Origin: a virus
DNA length: 46,023 nt
Virus record (IMG/VR): IMGVR_UViG_3300046003_007468
Span: 1-46,023 of that record
Direction: 5' to 3' (one strand)
Below the pieces are notes generated by a model. That model had not been told where the DNA came from and did not search any database. It was given only the letters and a program-made list of their open reading frames with translations. Shown here one piece after another: positions 1 to 7,863 of this stretch. Positions within the stretch are counted from its first letter, which is position 1. The number at the start of each line of letters is the position of its first letter. A program made the translations under genes and the position numbers.

Positions 1-2
1 GG

Positions 3-215
3 ATGGGGGCGAGGCTGACCATACCCTTCGTCGGGGAACTCGCTGATCGTGTCGAGTGGGTGGCCGAACATACTCGCGGTGAATGGGGTCTGGATTTCAT
101 AGCGGATGGACGCTGGGTCGAACTGGACCGGCTCAACCTCGGCATCATCAGTTTCGTGTTCGCCGATCACGCAGACTACATTGCATTCAGGCTCCGCTGG
201 CCGGACCTCGACTAG
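3..215 (+). CDS. Small phage protein, probably cut by the left edge
   Basis: An open frame runs from the window edge to a TAG at 213-215. An ATG lies at base 3, but the gene may start further upstream. The last residues form a beta-strand-like stretch followed by FADHADYIAFRLRW. The same pattern (aromatic or hydrophobic strand, acidic residue, then A-x-x-F-x-L-x) recurs in several other small proteins of this window, for example those ending at 6950, 7394, 7735 and 16757. No function can be assigned. Family membership is an inference from this short motif. Confidence 0.6.
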   Translation: MGARLTIPFVGELADRVEWVAEHTRGEWGLDFIADGRWVELDRLNLGIISFVFADHADYIAFRLRWPDLD

Positions 216-241
216 ATTTCGCCTCCAGGACTTGGGTCTGG

Positions 242-249
242 CATAAATA
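242..249 (+). promoter_or_regulatory. T4-like late promoter
   Basis: CATAAATA followed by G lies 27 nt upstream of the GTG at 277. It matches the T4 late promoter core TATAAATA at seven of eight positions. Unlike most late promoters in this window, it leaves a leader of about 20 nt. Confidence 0.7.
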
Positions 250-276
250 GCCGGAACCCAGTTTCTGTGAGCCCGC

Positions 277-3186
277 GTGATCAACTTTACTGCTATCGCC
301 CCCGAAATCTTCCAAATCCTTCGTTCGCGAAACTTTGTCGTCGATCTCTACGATGACGTGGGTAACAAGGTCATCGAACCCGAAGAGGCTCGTCGTTTCT
401 ATATCAACGACGAAAACCATCTCGTGGCTCTCGTAGATTCCAACGACAACTCGACCCTCAAGGTTCGGTTGAGTAAAACTGCCGACATGGTGGACCTGAG
501 GTCGTTCCTCAGCACGCTGCGCAATTGCGCGAATAAATACAACATGCTGTTTGACGCCAAAAAAGGTGATCGCGAATACCATCCTAAGGATTTCGCGACC
601 CAGTTTTCGGTCACAAACGAAGGGAAAACTTTTATGCAAGACTTGACTGAGGGAATGTATGGCACTTCGCGTAGTTCCTACCTGAAACTCGAAAACGCCA
701 AGATGATCGTTCGTCACTCTGAGCGCATCAACGAAGAAATGATGGGCGCACGTTCGCGGAAGATCGAATCGATCTTCATCGAGAACGCACAGGGTGAGCG
801 CATGCTGTTCCCCACCCGTCAACTCCCCCCGGCTCGCGCCATGGTCTCGCACGTCGATCACGGTGGCTCGTTCCACGACGCGGTCGGTGAGCAGTTCCAG
901 CGTATGGCTGTGGACTTCCAGAACCTCGGCCAGTGCAGCGCGTTCGTTCACCAGAACGGCGGCATGATGTCTGAGTCGGCTGGTGCCCTTCGGGAAGGAT
1001 GCCGCGAAAAGCTGCGCGAGATGCGTCGCATGTTTGAACGCTGCTACCGCAGTGAAACCGGCTACCTCAATGAAGTCGCCCGCATCCAAGATGCCGGTGA
1101 GCCTGCCCTCGTCGAAGGCGAGATCATGGAAAGCCTGCGTTCGACCCTGGCCTGTGAAGGCAAGGTACTCGACGATGCTGTCATCGAATCGGTCGCCCGT
1201 CTGGTCGGCAACTCGTCGAGCATGATCGCCGAAGAGGTTCCGAGCGACGAGCGTCTGTCCGCCAACCCCGAAGAAGCCAAGAAGTTCACCGCCGTGCGCG
1301 TGGACAGCGTCCGCACCTTCCACATCGACCCGGTCGTCTGGGAGAACCTGACCAACGGCAAGATTGACCTCATGGACGCCCCGGCCCCGAGCGAGGACCC
1401 GGACAAGAACCGAAACCCGAACTTCACCGACAAGACCACTGAATCCCTGTTCAAGTTCGACCAGATCGTTCCGCAGATCAAGGACGACCGTCTGATCGCG
1501 CTGTGCAGCTATGTGGGTTCGGAACTCCCGGAACTGCTGGAAAACCCGCGCCCGAACCAGAAGGCCATCTCTCTGATGAAGCTGGTCGTCAAGCTGGTTC
1601 TGAAGGCCGCCAACGTCAACATGGACCCCATCGTCACTCCGGCCATCCGTGAATTTGTTGAATGGTTCAAGAGCTTCGATGCTGACCGCGTGCTCCTCAG
1701 GGAAGGCTACCACGACTACACTGAACTTGAAGCCCGCGCTGAGCAAGCTGGACCGAACTCGGCACAAAAGGAAATCGCCGCCTCGGACGTCATTTCGACT
1801 TTCCGCGTTGCTGACTTCCTGGCATCCGACTACGCCAGCGACTTCCAGTATGGCGATGTGAACCCACACATGCCGGACGACGAACGCTCGTACTCGGTCG
1901 AATACGTTCGTTCGTCTCTGGCTGGCTATCTTTCGTCGATCATGTCGGAAGAGCATGGCGTCGAAGACGACGACATGGCTGACGTGGCCAAAGACCTCTG
2001 GCCCGCCGTCAAGGCCAAGCTGGAACTCGATGGCTACATCCTGACCGACGAGAAGAAGCTCAAAGAAGGCAGCATCGCGTGCGGCCAATGCGAAGGCACC
2101 GGCACCATCGAAGGTGGCCTCGGCGGCGACGGCGAGGATGAAGAATGCCCGGTCTGCGACGGCAGCGGTCAGATCGCCGACGATGAAGATGAAGAGGACG
2201 GCGGTAAGCACCGCAACGATCTCGACATGGACTGGGTCAAGAAATACAACCCGTCTCTCAACGAGAGCCAACGCCAACTCTACGAAGGCGTCGGCTTCGA
2301 AGGCATCCTGACCACGAACTCGAAGGGGATTTGGTCCTCGCAGGGCCGTGGCGTCAACGACGACGGCGTTCAGGGTTTCTACTACACCACTGAACTCTCG
2401 GACGGTGTGCACGCCGACCTGTTCGTCCACGATGGCGAGCGCGCCTACAACCTCGTTGTCGCTAACGGCGATCAGGTGAACGCGACGCAGGACGGCACCT
2501 ACAACACCGCGTTCGATCTGGCCTCCCAGGTTGACGAGATCGTCCAGCAGCACGGTATGGCTCCGGCCGATATGGGCTCGCTCGATGCGTCCGCTCTCGG
2601 TGCCATGGACTCGCAAGGTGATCTGGCCGCTGAAATGGGCGTAGTTGCCCCTGTAGCGGGTACTGAGGCCCCTCTACCGACTTTCGGTGGCGAAGCCGAC
2701 ATCGTTGACGCAGAGTTCTCCACGGGCTCCCTAGACGCTGATACGGCATGGACGCCGGGTATGCCGATAGCAGAGCCCGAGATCGATGAAGAATACGACA
2801 TCAACTCGTTCGACCGTGGCGATGCCATGTATGACGGTCGCGGCGATGACGATGACCGCTACAGCGAACGCGATGCATACGACATCGAAGATGAAGGCGA
2901 AGCCGACGAAGTCTTCGACGTTGCCGGTATCGAGCGCGACATCAACTCGTTCGATATGCACCAAGGCATGGGCTACGACGGACGTGGCGACGACGACATC
3001 CGCGAAGAGCAGATTCTGCTCGGTGGCGAAGATGATGGTGGTGACGAACTCACCCGCGAAGACGTCCTTCTTCCCAAGGACGGCGGCGCCAATCTCGGAG
3101 ACGAAGTAGCCGCTGACATCGACGGTGCAGAGGTTGAACGCATTGCCACCCTGGCTGGCGTTCGGAAGTCCTCAACGGTCTTCTAA
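277..3186 (+). CDS. Large late protein with DnaJ-type zinc-finger motif and acidic repeats
   Basis: This is a 969-codon protein of unknown function, probably virion-associated given its size and late promoter. The start is the GTG at 277; no in-frame ATG precedes the conserved-looking N-terminus. The body is mixed alpha/beta. Around residues 602-631 there are two C-x-x-C pairs (C602/C605 and C624/C627), each followed by D/E-G-x-G, like half of a DnaJ zinc-finger domain. The last 150 residues are strongly acidic and contain an imperfect direct repeat starting with DINSFD at residues 841 and 888, each followed by YDGRGDDD. Near the C-terminus, E-R-I-A-T-L-A-G-V-R resembles R-M-Q-A-L-A-G-V-R in the protein at 42693-43871. 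A terminator follows immediately. A regulatory or internal-head role is possible but not shown. Confidence 0.85.
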   Translation: MINFTAIAPEIFQILRSRNFVVDLYDDVGNKVIEPEEARRFYINDENHLVALVDSNDNSTLKVRLSKTADMVDLRSFLSTLRNCANKYNMLFDAKKGDREYHPKDFATQFSVTNEGKTFMQDLTEGMYGTSRSSYLKLENAKMIVRHSERINEEMMGARSRKIESIFIENAQGERMLFPTRQLPPARAMVSHVDHGGSFHDAVGEQFQRMAVDFQNLGQCSAFVHQNGGMMSESAGALREGCREKLREMRRMFERCYRSETGYLNEVARIQDAGEPALVEGEIMESLRSTLACEGKVLDDAVIESVARLVGNSSSMIAEEVPSDERLSANPEEAKKFTAVRVDSVRTFHIDPVVWENLTNGKIDLMDAPAPSEDPDKNRNPNFTDKTTESLFKFDQIVPQIKDDRLIALCSYVGSELPELLENPRPNQKAISLMKLVVKLVLKAANVNMDPIVTPAIREFVEWFKSFDADRVLLREGYHDYTELEARAEQAGPNSAQKEIAASDVISTFRVADFLASDYASDFQYGDVNPHMPDDERSYSVEYVRSSLAGYLSSIMSEEHGVEDDDMADVAKDLWPAVKAKLELDGYILTDEKKLKEGSIACGQCEGTGTIEGGLGGDGEDEECPVCDGSGQIADDEDEEDGGKHRNDLDMDWVKKYNPSLNESQRQLYEGVGFEGILTTNSKGIWSSQGRGVNDDGVQGFYYTTELSDGVHADLFVHDGERAYNLVVANGDQVNATQDGTYNTAFDLASQVDEIVQQHGMAPADMGSLDASALGAMDSQGDLAAEMGVVAPVAGTEAPLPTFGGEADIVDAEFSTGSLDADTAWTPGMPIAEPEIDEEYDINSFDRGDAMYDGRGDDDDRYSERDAYDIEDEGEADEVFDVAGIERDINSFDMHQGMGYDGRGDDDIREEQILLGGEDDGGDELTREDVLLPKDGGANLGDEVAADIDGAEVERIATLAGVRKSSTVF

Positions 3187-3210
3187 CTATACTTGACAAC
3201 TACAGTAAAG

Positions 3211-3245
3211 GCGCCCTCGGAGAAACTCTCCGGGGGCGTTTTTAT
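3211..3245 (+). terminator. Rho-independent terminator
   Basis: A GC-rich inverted repeat (GCGCCCTCGGAGA, loop AAC, TCTCCGGGGGCG, with small mismatches) is followed directly by a T run. It sits 25 nt after the stop of the large late gene, so it ends that transcript before the gp32-like gene. Confidence 0.88.
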
Positions 3246-3320
3246 TATTGCGAGTGACCCTAACGTTCAGGCATATTGAGTCATCGGCTGAGGGCGACAA
3301 CATATTCGTCGAACTCAAAT

Positions 3321-3328
3321 GATAAATA
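3321..3328 (+). promoter_or_regulatory. T4-like late promoter upstream of gp32-like gene
   Basis: GATAAATA followed by G, 69 nt upstream of the ATG at 3398. Transcription would start near 3334, leaving a leader of about 64 nt that contains the hairpin at 3335-3352. Confidence 0.7.
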
Positions 3329-3334
3329 GATACG

Positions 3335-3366
3335 TCGAAGCTGAGGCTTCGATGATTGGCAACTCA
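3335..3366 (+). promoter_or_regulatory. Candidate pseudoknot in the gp32-like mRNA leader
   Basis: TCGAAGC (3335-3341) pairs with GCTTCGA (3346-3352). The four loop bases TGAG (3342-3345) can pair with CTCA at 3363-3366, giving the strand order of an H-type pseudoknot. It lies about 32-63 nt upstream of the start codon. T4 gene 32 mRNA has a leader pseudoknot at a similar distance, which nucleates gp32 binding for translational autoregulation. The second stem has only four pairs, so the tertiary fold is uncertain. The hairpin itself is clear. Confidence 0.5.
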
Positions 3367-3397
3367 ACTATACTATAGGCAATATTGAAAGGCACAT

Positions 3398-4399
3398 ATG
3401 TCACTAGCAGCAATCAAAGCAAAACTTCTCGAAAACCAAGCCAAGAAGACCAGCGGCGGCGAAGGCCGTAGCTCAGGCGGCGACAACGCTTCCTACCCCT
3501 TCTGGAACATCCCCGACAATTCGCAGGCCATCGTTCGCTTCCTCCCGGATGGCGACAAGGACAACGTGTTCTTCTGGCAGAAGCGCGAAGTCATCAAGAT
3601 GCCGTTCAGCGGCGTCGTCGGCGGCGAATACCCCACCAACAACGAAGTGACCGTCCAGGTCCCGTGCATCGACATGTTTGGCATGTCCTGCCCGGTGACT
3701 GCGGCCATCCGTCCGTGGTGGAAGGGCACCGATGCCGAGAAGGAACTGGCCCGCGTTTACTACAAGAAGAAGTCCTACATCTATCAGGGCTTCGTGGTTC
3801 GCTCGCCGTTCGAAGAGAACTCCACCCCGGAAAACCCCATCCGCCGCTTCATCATCAACCAGTCCATCCATGAACTGGTCGAGCAGTCGCTGATGGACCC
3901 GGACATGGAAGATTCGCCCACCGACTTCATCAAGGGTCGTGACTTCGTCATCAAGAAGACGAAGAAGGGCCAATACGCCAACTACCAGACGTCCTCGTGG
4001 GCGATGAAGGAACGCTCCCTGACGGAAGCCGAACTCGTCGCTGTCGATCAGCACGGTCTGTTCAGCCTCAAGGAATACATGGGGCGCCAGCCCGATGCCA
4101 ACGAGGTCGAGGCCATCAAGGCGATGTTCGACGACTCGGTCGCCGGACGTCCGTTCGATGCGGCCTCCTACGGCCAATACTACCGCGCATTCGGTGGCGG
4201 CGGCGGCGGAGGCGGCGGAAATCGCTCCGAGACCTCGGCTCCGGCACCGGCTGCTTCGGCTCCGGCTTCGGCCCCGGCCGCTCGCTATGAATCGGAACCC
4301 GCTGACGCGGTTCAGGAGTCGGCTCCGGCCGCTGCTGCCCCGTCCGCGAAGTCGGCCCAGGACATCCTGGATCGCATCCGCAACCGCGCGAACGCTTAA
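3398..4399 (+). CDS. 32: Single-stranded DNA-binding protein, gp32-like
   Basis: A 333-codon protein, slightly longer than T4 gp32 (301 aa). It would coat ssDNA during replication and recombination and work with UvsX, UvsY and the gp41 helicase. The N-terminus (MSLAAIKAKLLENQAKK) is basic, like the cooperative-binding B-domain. The core has many aromatic and basic residues and two cysteines (C90, C98) near the place where gp32 proteins hold structural zinc. The C-terminus differs from T4: a Gly run near residues 267-275, then an Ala/Ser/Pro linker, ending in a short helix ILDRIRNR instead of a strongly acidic tail. The start is set by AAAGG six bases upstream of the ATG. The gene is monocistronic, between its own late promoter and a terminator, directly before uvsX. 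Confidence 0.85.
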   Translation: MSLAAIKAKLLENQAKKTSGGEGRSSGGDNASYPFWNIPDNSQAIVRFLPDGDKDNVFFWQKREVIKMPFSGVVGGEYPTNNEVTVQVPCIDMFGMSCPVTAAIRPWWKGTDAEKELARVYYKKKSYIYQGFVVRSPFEENSTPENPIRRFIINQSIHELVEQSLMDPDMEDSPTDFIKGRDFVIKKTKKGQYANYQTSSWAMKERSLTEAELVAVDQHGLFSLKEYMGRQPDANEVEAIKAMFDDSVAGRPFDAASYGQYYRAFGGGGGGGGGNRSETSAPAPAASAPASAPAARYESEPADAVQESAPAAAAPSAKSAQDILDRIRNRANA

Positions 4400-4404
4400 G
4401 GGGG

Positions 4405-4430
4405 TGGGGGCCTTCGGGCCCCCATTTTCT
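4405..4430 (+). terminator. Rho-independent terminator after gp32-like gene
   Basis: TGGGGGCC (4405-4412), a TTCG tetraloop, GGCCCCCA (4417-4424), then TTTTCTT. The stem is perfect and 8 bp long, starting 6 nt after the stop codon. Confidence 0.95.
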
Positions 4431-4454
4431 TCCCATCAATAATTGAAAGTAATT

Positions 4455-5555
4455 ATGAAACCATACGATTTCAGTAAGCTGAGAGCGCGGGCGAAGAAGT
4501 CCATTCCTGGACTCTCATCCGGGTTCAATGACCCAACCACTTGGTTGGACACAGGGTGTTTCGCCCTGAACTATCTGTCTGCTGGACGGTTCGATGGTGG
4601 CTTCCCCCTTGAAGGCAAGTTCACGATGTTTGCTGGTGACTCCGGTTCCGGCAAATCCTACATCGCGACCGCCAACCTCATAAAGGATTGCCTCGCCAAG
4701 GGCGTGTCTCCGGTACTCATCGACACGGAAAACGCGCTCGACGCGTCGTGGCTGCAAAACTTCGGCATCGACACCGAACTGGTGGAGAAGTTCTCCGGTG
4801 CAACGGTCGATGACGTCTCGGCCCTGATCGGCGCCTTGATCGAAATCTACAAATCAGAGAACGCCGACGTCCCCTACGAGAACCGTCCACGCATCCTGAT
4901 CATCATCGACTCGCTCGGCATGTTGATCACGCCAAACCAGGAACGTCAGTTCATGGAAGGCGACCAGAAGGGTGACATGGGTCTGAAGGCCAAGCAGATC
5001 ACTGCGATGATTCGGGTCACCATGGCCAAGATCGCCAGTGAGCCCATCGGCCTAGTCTGCACCAACCACGTCTACGACTCGCAGGACCAGTACAAGCCGG
5101 ACACGATTCCGGGCGGAAAGATGCTGGAGTTCGCCTCCTCGATCATCGTCCAGATGAACAAGCTCCTCCTCAAGGAAGACGAGAACGGCGTGAAGCTCAC
5201 CGATGGCGCGGTTGCGGGTATCCGCTCCTCAATCGTCGTGCGGAAATCCCGCTACGCGAAGCCGTTCGAAAAGCTGAAGATCAACATCCCCTACGACACC
5301 GGGATGGACCCCTACTCGGGTCTCTTCGAACTCTTCGAAAAGAAGGGCGCGATCATCAAGGACGGCACCCGCTACACCTACACCTCTCCGGTGACGGGTG
5401 AGTTCTTCAAGGACTTCCGCAAGAACTTCAAGAAGAACGGCTGGCTCGATCAGATCATGGAAGAGTGGAGCCATTGGGAAAGCCCGAAAGACAAGAAGGG
5501 CTTTGACCACTCCGAAGGCGCCACCGTGACAGAGGAAGAGTTCAATGAAGAGTGA
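4455..5555 (+). CDS. uvsX: RecA-like recombinase UvsX
   Basis: The strand-exchange recombinase of T4-type phages, which forms presynaptic filaments on ssDNA with help from UvsY and gp32 and drives recombination-dependent replication and repair. The product is 366 aa, close to T4 UvsX (391). Walker A is GDSGSGKS at residues 61-68. Walker B is RILIIIDSLGM near residues 146-156. A glutamate typical of RecA catalysis lies in the TENALD segment near residue 92. The region around FMEGDQKGDMGLKAKQI resembles the DNA-binding loop area. I chose the ATG at 4455, preceded by GAAAG at 5 nt; an in-frame TTG exists at 4443. The 3' end overlaps the next gene by 11 nt, and the uvsY-like gene follows. Confidence 0.93.
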   Translation: MKPYDFSKLRARAKKSIPGLSSGFNDPTTWLDTGCFALNYLSAGRFDGGFPLEGKFTMFAGDSGSGKSYIATANLIKDCLAKGVSPVLIDTENALDASWLQNFGIDTELVEKFSGATVDDVSALIGALIEIYKSENADVPYENRPRILIIIDSLGMLITPNQERQFMEGDQKGDMGLKAKQITAMIRVTMAKIASEPIGLVCTNHVYDSQDQYKPDTIPGGKMLEFASSIIVQMNKLLLKEDENGVKLTDGAVAGIRSSIVVRKSRYAKPFEKLKINIPYDTGMDPYSGLFELFEKKGAIIKDGTRYTYTSPVTGEFFKDFRKNFKKNGWLDQIMEEWSHWESPKDKKGFDHSEGATVTEEEFNEE

Positions 5556-5784
5556 GAGCAACCTCATCCTGGCTGTCTGGGAAATCTTTGCTTCCCACGT
5601 CCCCGCCAGCCAACGAACCGACGCCGCGATCACCATGATTCGCGCCTTCGAGGAGTTCGGAATCGACGAGGACGACATGACCGACGTGTTGGACGAAGAC
5701 GACTACCTGACGGCTGCCTACCGGGCAGTCTACGGCGACGTCGTGCCTGAGTTCGACAACGAAATCGACCACTACGACGAGTAA
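5545..5784 (+). CDS. Small acidic protein coupled to uvsX
   Basis: A 79-codon acidic protein of unknown function. It overlaps the end of uvsX by 11 nt and has a GAGGAAGAG Shine-Dalgarno inside uvsX, so translation is probably coupled. The sequence is mostly helical, with an Asp/Glu cluster (DEDDMTDVLDEDDY) in the middle. Its place between uvsX and the uvsY-like gene suggests a role in recombination, but no motif shows this. Confidence 0.75.
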   Translation: MKSESNLILAVWEIFASHVPASQRTDAAITMIRAFEEFGIDEDDMTDVLDEDDYLTAAYRAVYGDVVPEFDNEIDHYDE

Positions 5785-5787
5785 ATA
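5780..5787 (+). promoter_or_regulatory. Late-type promoter, near-leaderless start
   Basis: AGTAAATA followed by G overlaps the stop codon of the preceding gene. It ends 5 nt before the ATG at 5793, so transcription would start at or next to the start codon. Confidence 0.55.
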
Positions 5788-5792
5788 GAAGC

Positions 5793-6263
5793 ATGCGCTG
5801 GTATAGAAAAATATCCTCTGGGTCCGGCGACTTCGAAGCTCTGGCCGAAGCTCTCGACTGGTTTATGACCGAGTACGAGAACATGAGGCCAAACCTGAAA
5901 CTGTCTGGGCGGATTGAAAAAACCGCTCAGATGGTTCCAGGGTGGGTCGAGTATAACTGGGGCTGCCTCCAGGAAATCGACGCCATTGAGAAATGGGTCG
6001 CCCTCAAAGCAGACATCGCCATGGACAAGGCGAGAAAATACTACCTCGAAGGTCACAACAAACTCTACACTCCGACTGTCGCTGAGAAAATGGCGGCCGG
6101 GTCCGAAGACGTCGTGGCCATGAGGCTCCTCCATCTGGAGGTTCACCTAGTCCGGGAGAAGTTTGTCTCCATGTCCAAGGGTCTGGAAATTCTCCACTAC
6201 CAGATCGGACACATCACCAAACTTCACGCTGCTGGCGTCGAGGACGCGGTATTCTATGACTAA
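5793..6263 (+). CDS. uvsY: UvsY-like recombination mediator
   Basis: A 156-aa protein just downstream of uvsX. UvsY loads UvsX onto gp32-coated ssDNA. The match to T4 UvsY (137 aa) is in pattern: an N-terminal helix with conserved tryptophans, a middle segment DKARKYYLEGHNKLYT resembling the KARLDYYSG region, a following K-M-x-x-G-S-E-D-V stretch, and a C-terminal helix GLEILHYQIGHITKLHAAG similar to the T4 end (ALDAIKSRGFAIKHIQDM). The protein is strongly helical and basic in the middle, as expected for a ssDNA-binding hexamer. No recognisable Shine-Dalgarno is present; a late-type promoter lies 5 nt before the ATG. The assignment rests on context plus this resemblance. Confidence 0.65.
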   Translation: MRWYRKISSGSGDFEALAEALDWFMTEYENMRPNLKLSGRIEKTAQMVPGWVEYNWGCLQEIDAIEKWVALKADIAMDKARKYYLEGHNKLYTPTVAEKMAAGSEDVVAMRLLHLEVHLVREKFVSMSKGLEILHYQIGHITKLHAAGVEDAVFYD

Positions 6264-6573
6264 CGTCAACCTCAACGGTTTCGTTTATGCTTCGATCAAC
6301 GTCGCGCTCGACCGCTTGACTCCCTACATGCAGTTCGACGCCAAGATCGCCAAGCACGGACACTATGACTTTGTCACGCTGACGTTCACCACGCCCCTCG
6401 CCTCCGACATCATGCTGCTCCCAACCCTGACGCGGTTCTCTTATGACCTATCAGACCGACTGGCTGACGAGGGCTACACGATGGGTCCGATCAAGATCAT
6501 CTCGCAAAATGATCACCCCGCCGTGGTCTTCACATTGGAGAAGAAAACATTCCTCACGGATATCCCGGCATGA
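6256..6573 (+). CDS. Small hypothetical phage protein
   Basis: 105 codons from the ATG at 6256, overlapping the end of the uvsY-like gene by 8 nt. An alpha/beta sequence with a strand-rich middle (DFVTLTFTTPLASDIMLL) that fits the recurrent small-protein pattern of strand, T/D, then A-x-D-I-M-L. It overlaps the next gene by 4 nt (ATGA). Function unknown. Confidence 0.7.
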   Translation: MTNVNLNGFVYASINVALDRLTPYMQFDAKIAKHGHYDFVTLTFTTPLASDIMLLPTLTRFSYDLSDRLADEGYTMGPIKIISQNDHPAVVFTLEKKTFLTDIPA

Positions 6574-6950
6574 TTCTCGACTACCGTCTGGAATGGAACC
6601 GGGAATGGTTTCTGGAGAACTGCGGCACCGAAGGCTTCCGGGCCTTTCTCGAACGCACCAAAGCCTACGACAAGAAGCCCGTCCTGACCCCAACGGGTCG
6701 CATCAAGGTCGGCAACATGTCGTTCAAGATGCCCTATTGCGACACCCGAGAAGAGTATTTTGAGTTCCTGGACTGGCTTCACTTCGAAGCTGGGTTCCAG
6801 GGCCAGTGGGTCTTCGTGACCGAGAACTCACTCGGTATCTCTCCTGTCGTCGCCGTCACCAACGAGCGGGACGCCATGATGATCAAGCTCCGGTTCGACA
6901 TCATGGAGAAGATCGTCACCGGCTCTCACGGGCGCCTCAGCCGCCATTGA
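6570..6950 (+). CDS. Small hypothetical phage protein
   Basis: A 126-aa protein translationally coupled to the preceding gene through an ATGA overlap. The N-terminal half is rich in aromatic and charged residues (YRLEWNREWF). The C-terminal segment SPVVAVTNERDAMMIKLRF is a clear copy of the small-protein C-terminal pattern (strand, then N/D-E-R-D-A-x-x-x-K-L). No catalytic motif is visible. Confidence 0.75.
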   Translation: MILDYRLEWNREWFLENCGTEGFRAFLERTKAYDKKPVLTPTGRIKVGNMSFKMPYCDTREEYFEFLDWLHFEAGFQGQWVFVTENSLGISPVVAVTNERDAMMIKLRFDIMEKIVTGSHGRLSRH

Positions 6951-6974
6951 CACGTCGGCAATTTACGGTATGAC
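6947..6974 (+). promoter_or_regulatory. Sigma70-like promoter giving a leaderless mRNA
   Basis: TTGACA (6947-6952), 16-nt spacer, TATGAC (6969-6974). The ATG at 6981 follows exactly 6 nt after the -10 hexamer, so the predicted first base of the mRNA is the A of the start codon. No Shine-Dalgarno is present. Confidence 0.65.
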
Positions 6975-6980
6975 CAAAAA

Positions 6981-7394
6981 ATGGTGATCGAGCCCTTCCC
7001 CTTCTATATCTATCTCGATGCGGACTCTGGCCTCAAGGCGAGCCCGGATCGCTCGACGAATGACTCGCCGGACAAGCTCAAGTTCGTGATCATGGCCAAC
7101 ACGGCATCAGACCGCTATTTGGGCTTCGTCTCGGAGGCTGAGTTCGAGCACAAGATCGAAGTCCTCATCCCCGATGCCTCCAACATCTACGCGGCGGTCT
7201 TCAACAAACAGGACGGTCAGTTCCGATACAAGATCGACGCGTTCATGCGCCACTGCGGCCCGCAGTGCCGTGGCCGGTGGTCCGCGTCCTGGTTCGCCTT
7301 CGAAGGCAGAGACGTAAAACTTTCCCTGTCATTCGATGACGAGCGCGATGCCGCCGTCATCATGCTCATGGGACATGCTCTGGTCCGGCCATGA
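6981..7394 (+). CDS. Small hypothetical phage protein, leaderless
   Basis: A 137-aa protein of unknown function. The start at 6981 is fixed by the promoter geometry; the nearby ATG at 6970 runs into a stop after five codons. The C-terminal part, DVKLSLSFDDERDAAVIML, follows the recurrent strand plus D-E-R-D-A pattern and is very close to that of the preceding gene, so the two may be diverged paralogues. It overlaps the next gene by 4 nt (ATGA). Confidence 0.75.
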   Translation: MVIEPFPFYIYLDADSGLKASPDRSTNDSPDKLKFVIMANTASDRYLGFVSEAEFEHKIEVLIPDASNIYAAVFNKQDGQFRYKIDAFMRHCGPQCRGRWSASWFAFEGRDVKLSLSFDDERDAAVIMLMGHALVRP

Positions 7395-7735
7395 AGGACT
7401 GGGAGTTCTTCGAAAAAATCGAGCACATCTCCTACCTCAACAAGTGGTGGCTACATTTCGGCGGCGCCGTGCCAAATTTCGATTATGAGCGCGTCTGTAC
7501 CTATTTCCCCGAACAAGGAATGCCGTACCGGATTGAGATGCCCTTCGTTCATTGCAGCTTTGACGTGATGTGGGACGTCATCGAGCGCGTCCACGAGGCC
7601 CACGGCAAGCACCTCGGCAACTGGGCCTACTACGGCGTTAGCCTCCCCGGTAAGGAGAGGAAGAGCGACACCAGGATGCTGCTATTTTTCGAGCACGAGA
7701 AAGTCGCCGCCCTCTACCAGTTGTTTTCTAATTGA
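7391..7735 (+). CDS. Small hypothetical phage protein
   Basis: A 114-aa protein coupled to the preceding gene by an ATGA overlap. Aromatic-rich N-terminus (WEFFEKIEHISYLNKWW). The C-terminal end RMLLFFEHEKVAALYQLF again matches the small-protein C-terminal pattern. The stop codon lies within the -35 element (7732-7737) of the promoter of the tRNA unit. Function unknown. Confidence 0.75.
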   Translation: MKDWEFFEKIEHISYLNKWWLHFGGAVPNFDYERVCTYFPEQGMPYRIEMPFVHCSFDVMWDVIERVHEAHGKHLGNWAYYGVSLPGKERKSDTRMLLFFEHEKVAALYQLFSN

Positions 7736-7762
7736 CACCCATTTGGTGTCCGAGTATAAATA
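7732..7762 (+). promoter_or_regulatory. Strong promoter of the threonine tRNA unit with overlapping operator dyad
   Basis: TTGACA (7732-7737), 17-nt spacer, TATAAA (7755-7760): a near-consensus sigma70 promoter and the best in the window. The -10 region extended (TATAAATA, 7755-7762) is also a perfect T4 late core, so it could be read at both stages. A perfect inverted repeat GACACC / GGTGTC (7734-7739 and 7745-7750, 5-nt centre) covers the -35 element and spacer, where a repressor would block polymerase. Confidence 0.75.
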
Positions 7763-7767
7763 GCATC

Positions 7768-7860
7768 ATGATCAACTCGCTGACCACAACTGGCTGCACA
7801 ATCGTCACGACGACCGTGACGACTAGCACGCGCGTGGTCACGACACCGACCGCGCGCTAA
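7768..7860 (+). CDS. Threonine-rich leader peptide of the tRNA-Thr unit
   Basis: A 30-codon frame starting with ATG 7 nt after the -10 hexamer (leaderless) and ending in TAA at 7858-7860. Thirteen of thirty residues are threonine, in runs such as LTTTG and TIVTTTVTTST, using all four Thr codons (5 ACG, 3 ACC, 3 ACA, 2 ACT). This composition resembles threonine-operon leader peptides such as thrL, whose translation senses charged tRNA-Thr. It is followed by a hairpin and three tRNA-Thr genes. Its role as a sensor of Thr-tRNA charging is an inference. A membrane or toxin peptide seems less likely because there is no hydrophobic segment. Confidence 0.72.
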   Translation: MINSLTTTGCTIVTTTVTTSTRVVTTPTAR

Positions 7861-7863
7861 GAC

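Noticed and set aside
187-2616. Long minus-strand open frame of about 800 codons opposite the 969-codon gene
   Set aside because: It is the mirror of a GC-rich coding frame. It has no promoter or Shine-Dalgarno and the sense frame has the expected protein features.
3192-3215. TTGACA-like element after the 969-codon gene
   Set aside because: No -10 element at a suitable distance, and the terminator hairpin follows immediately.
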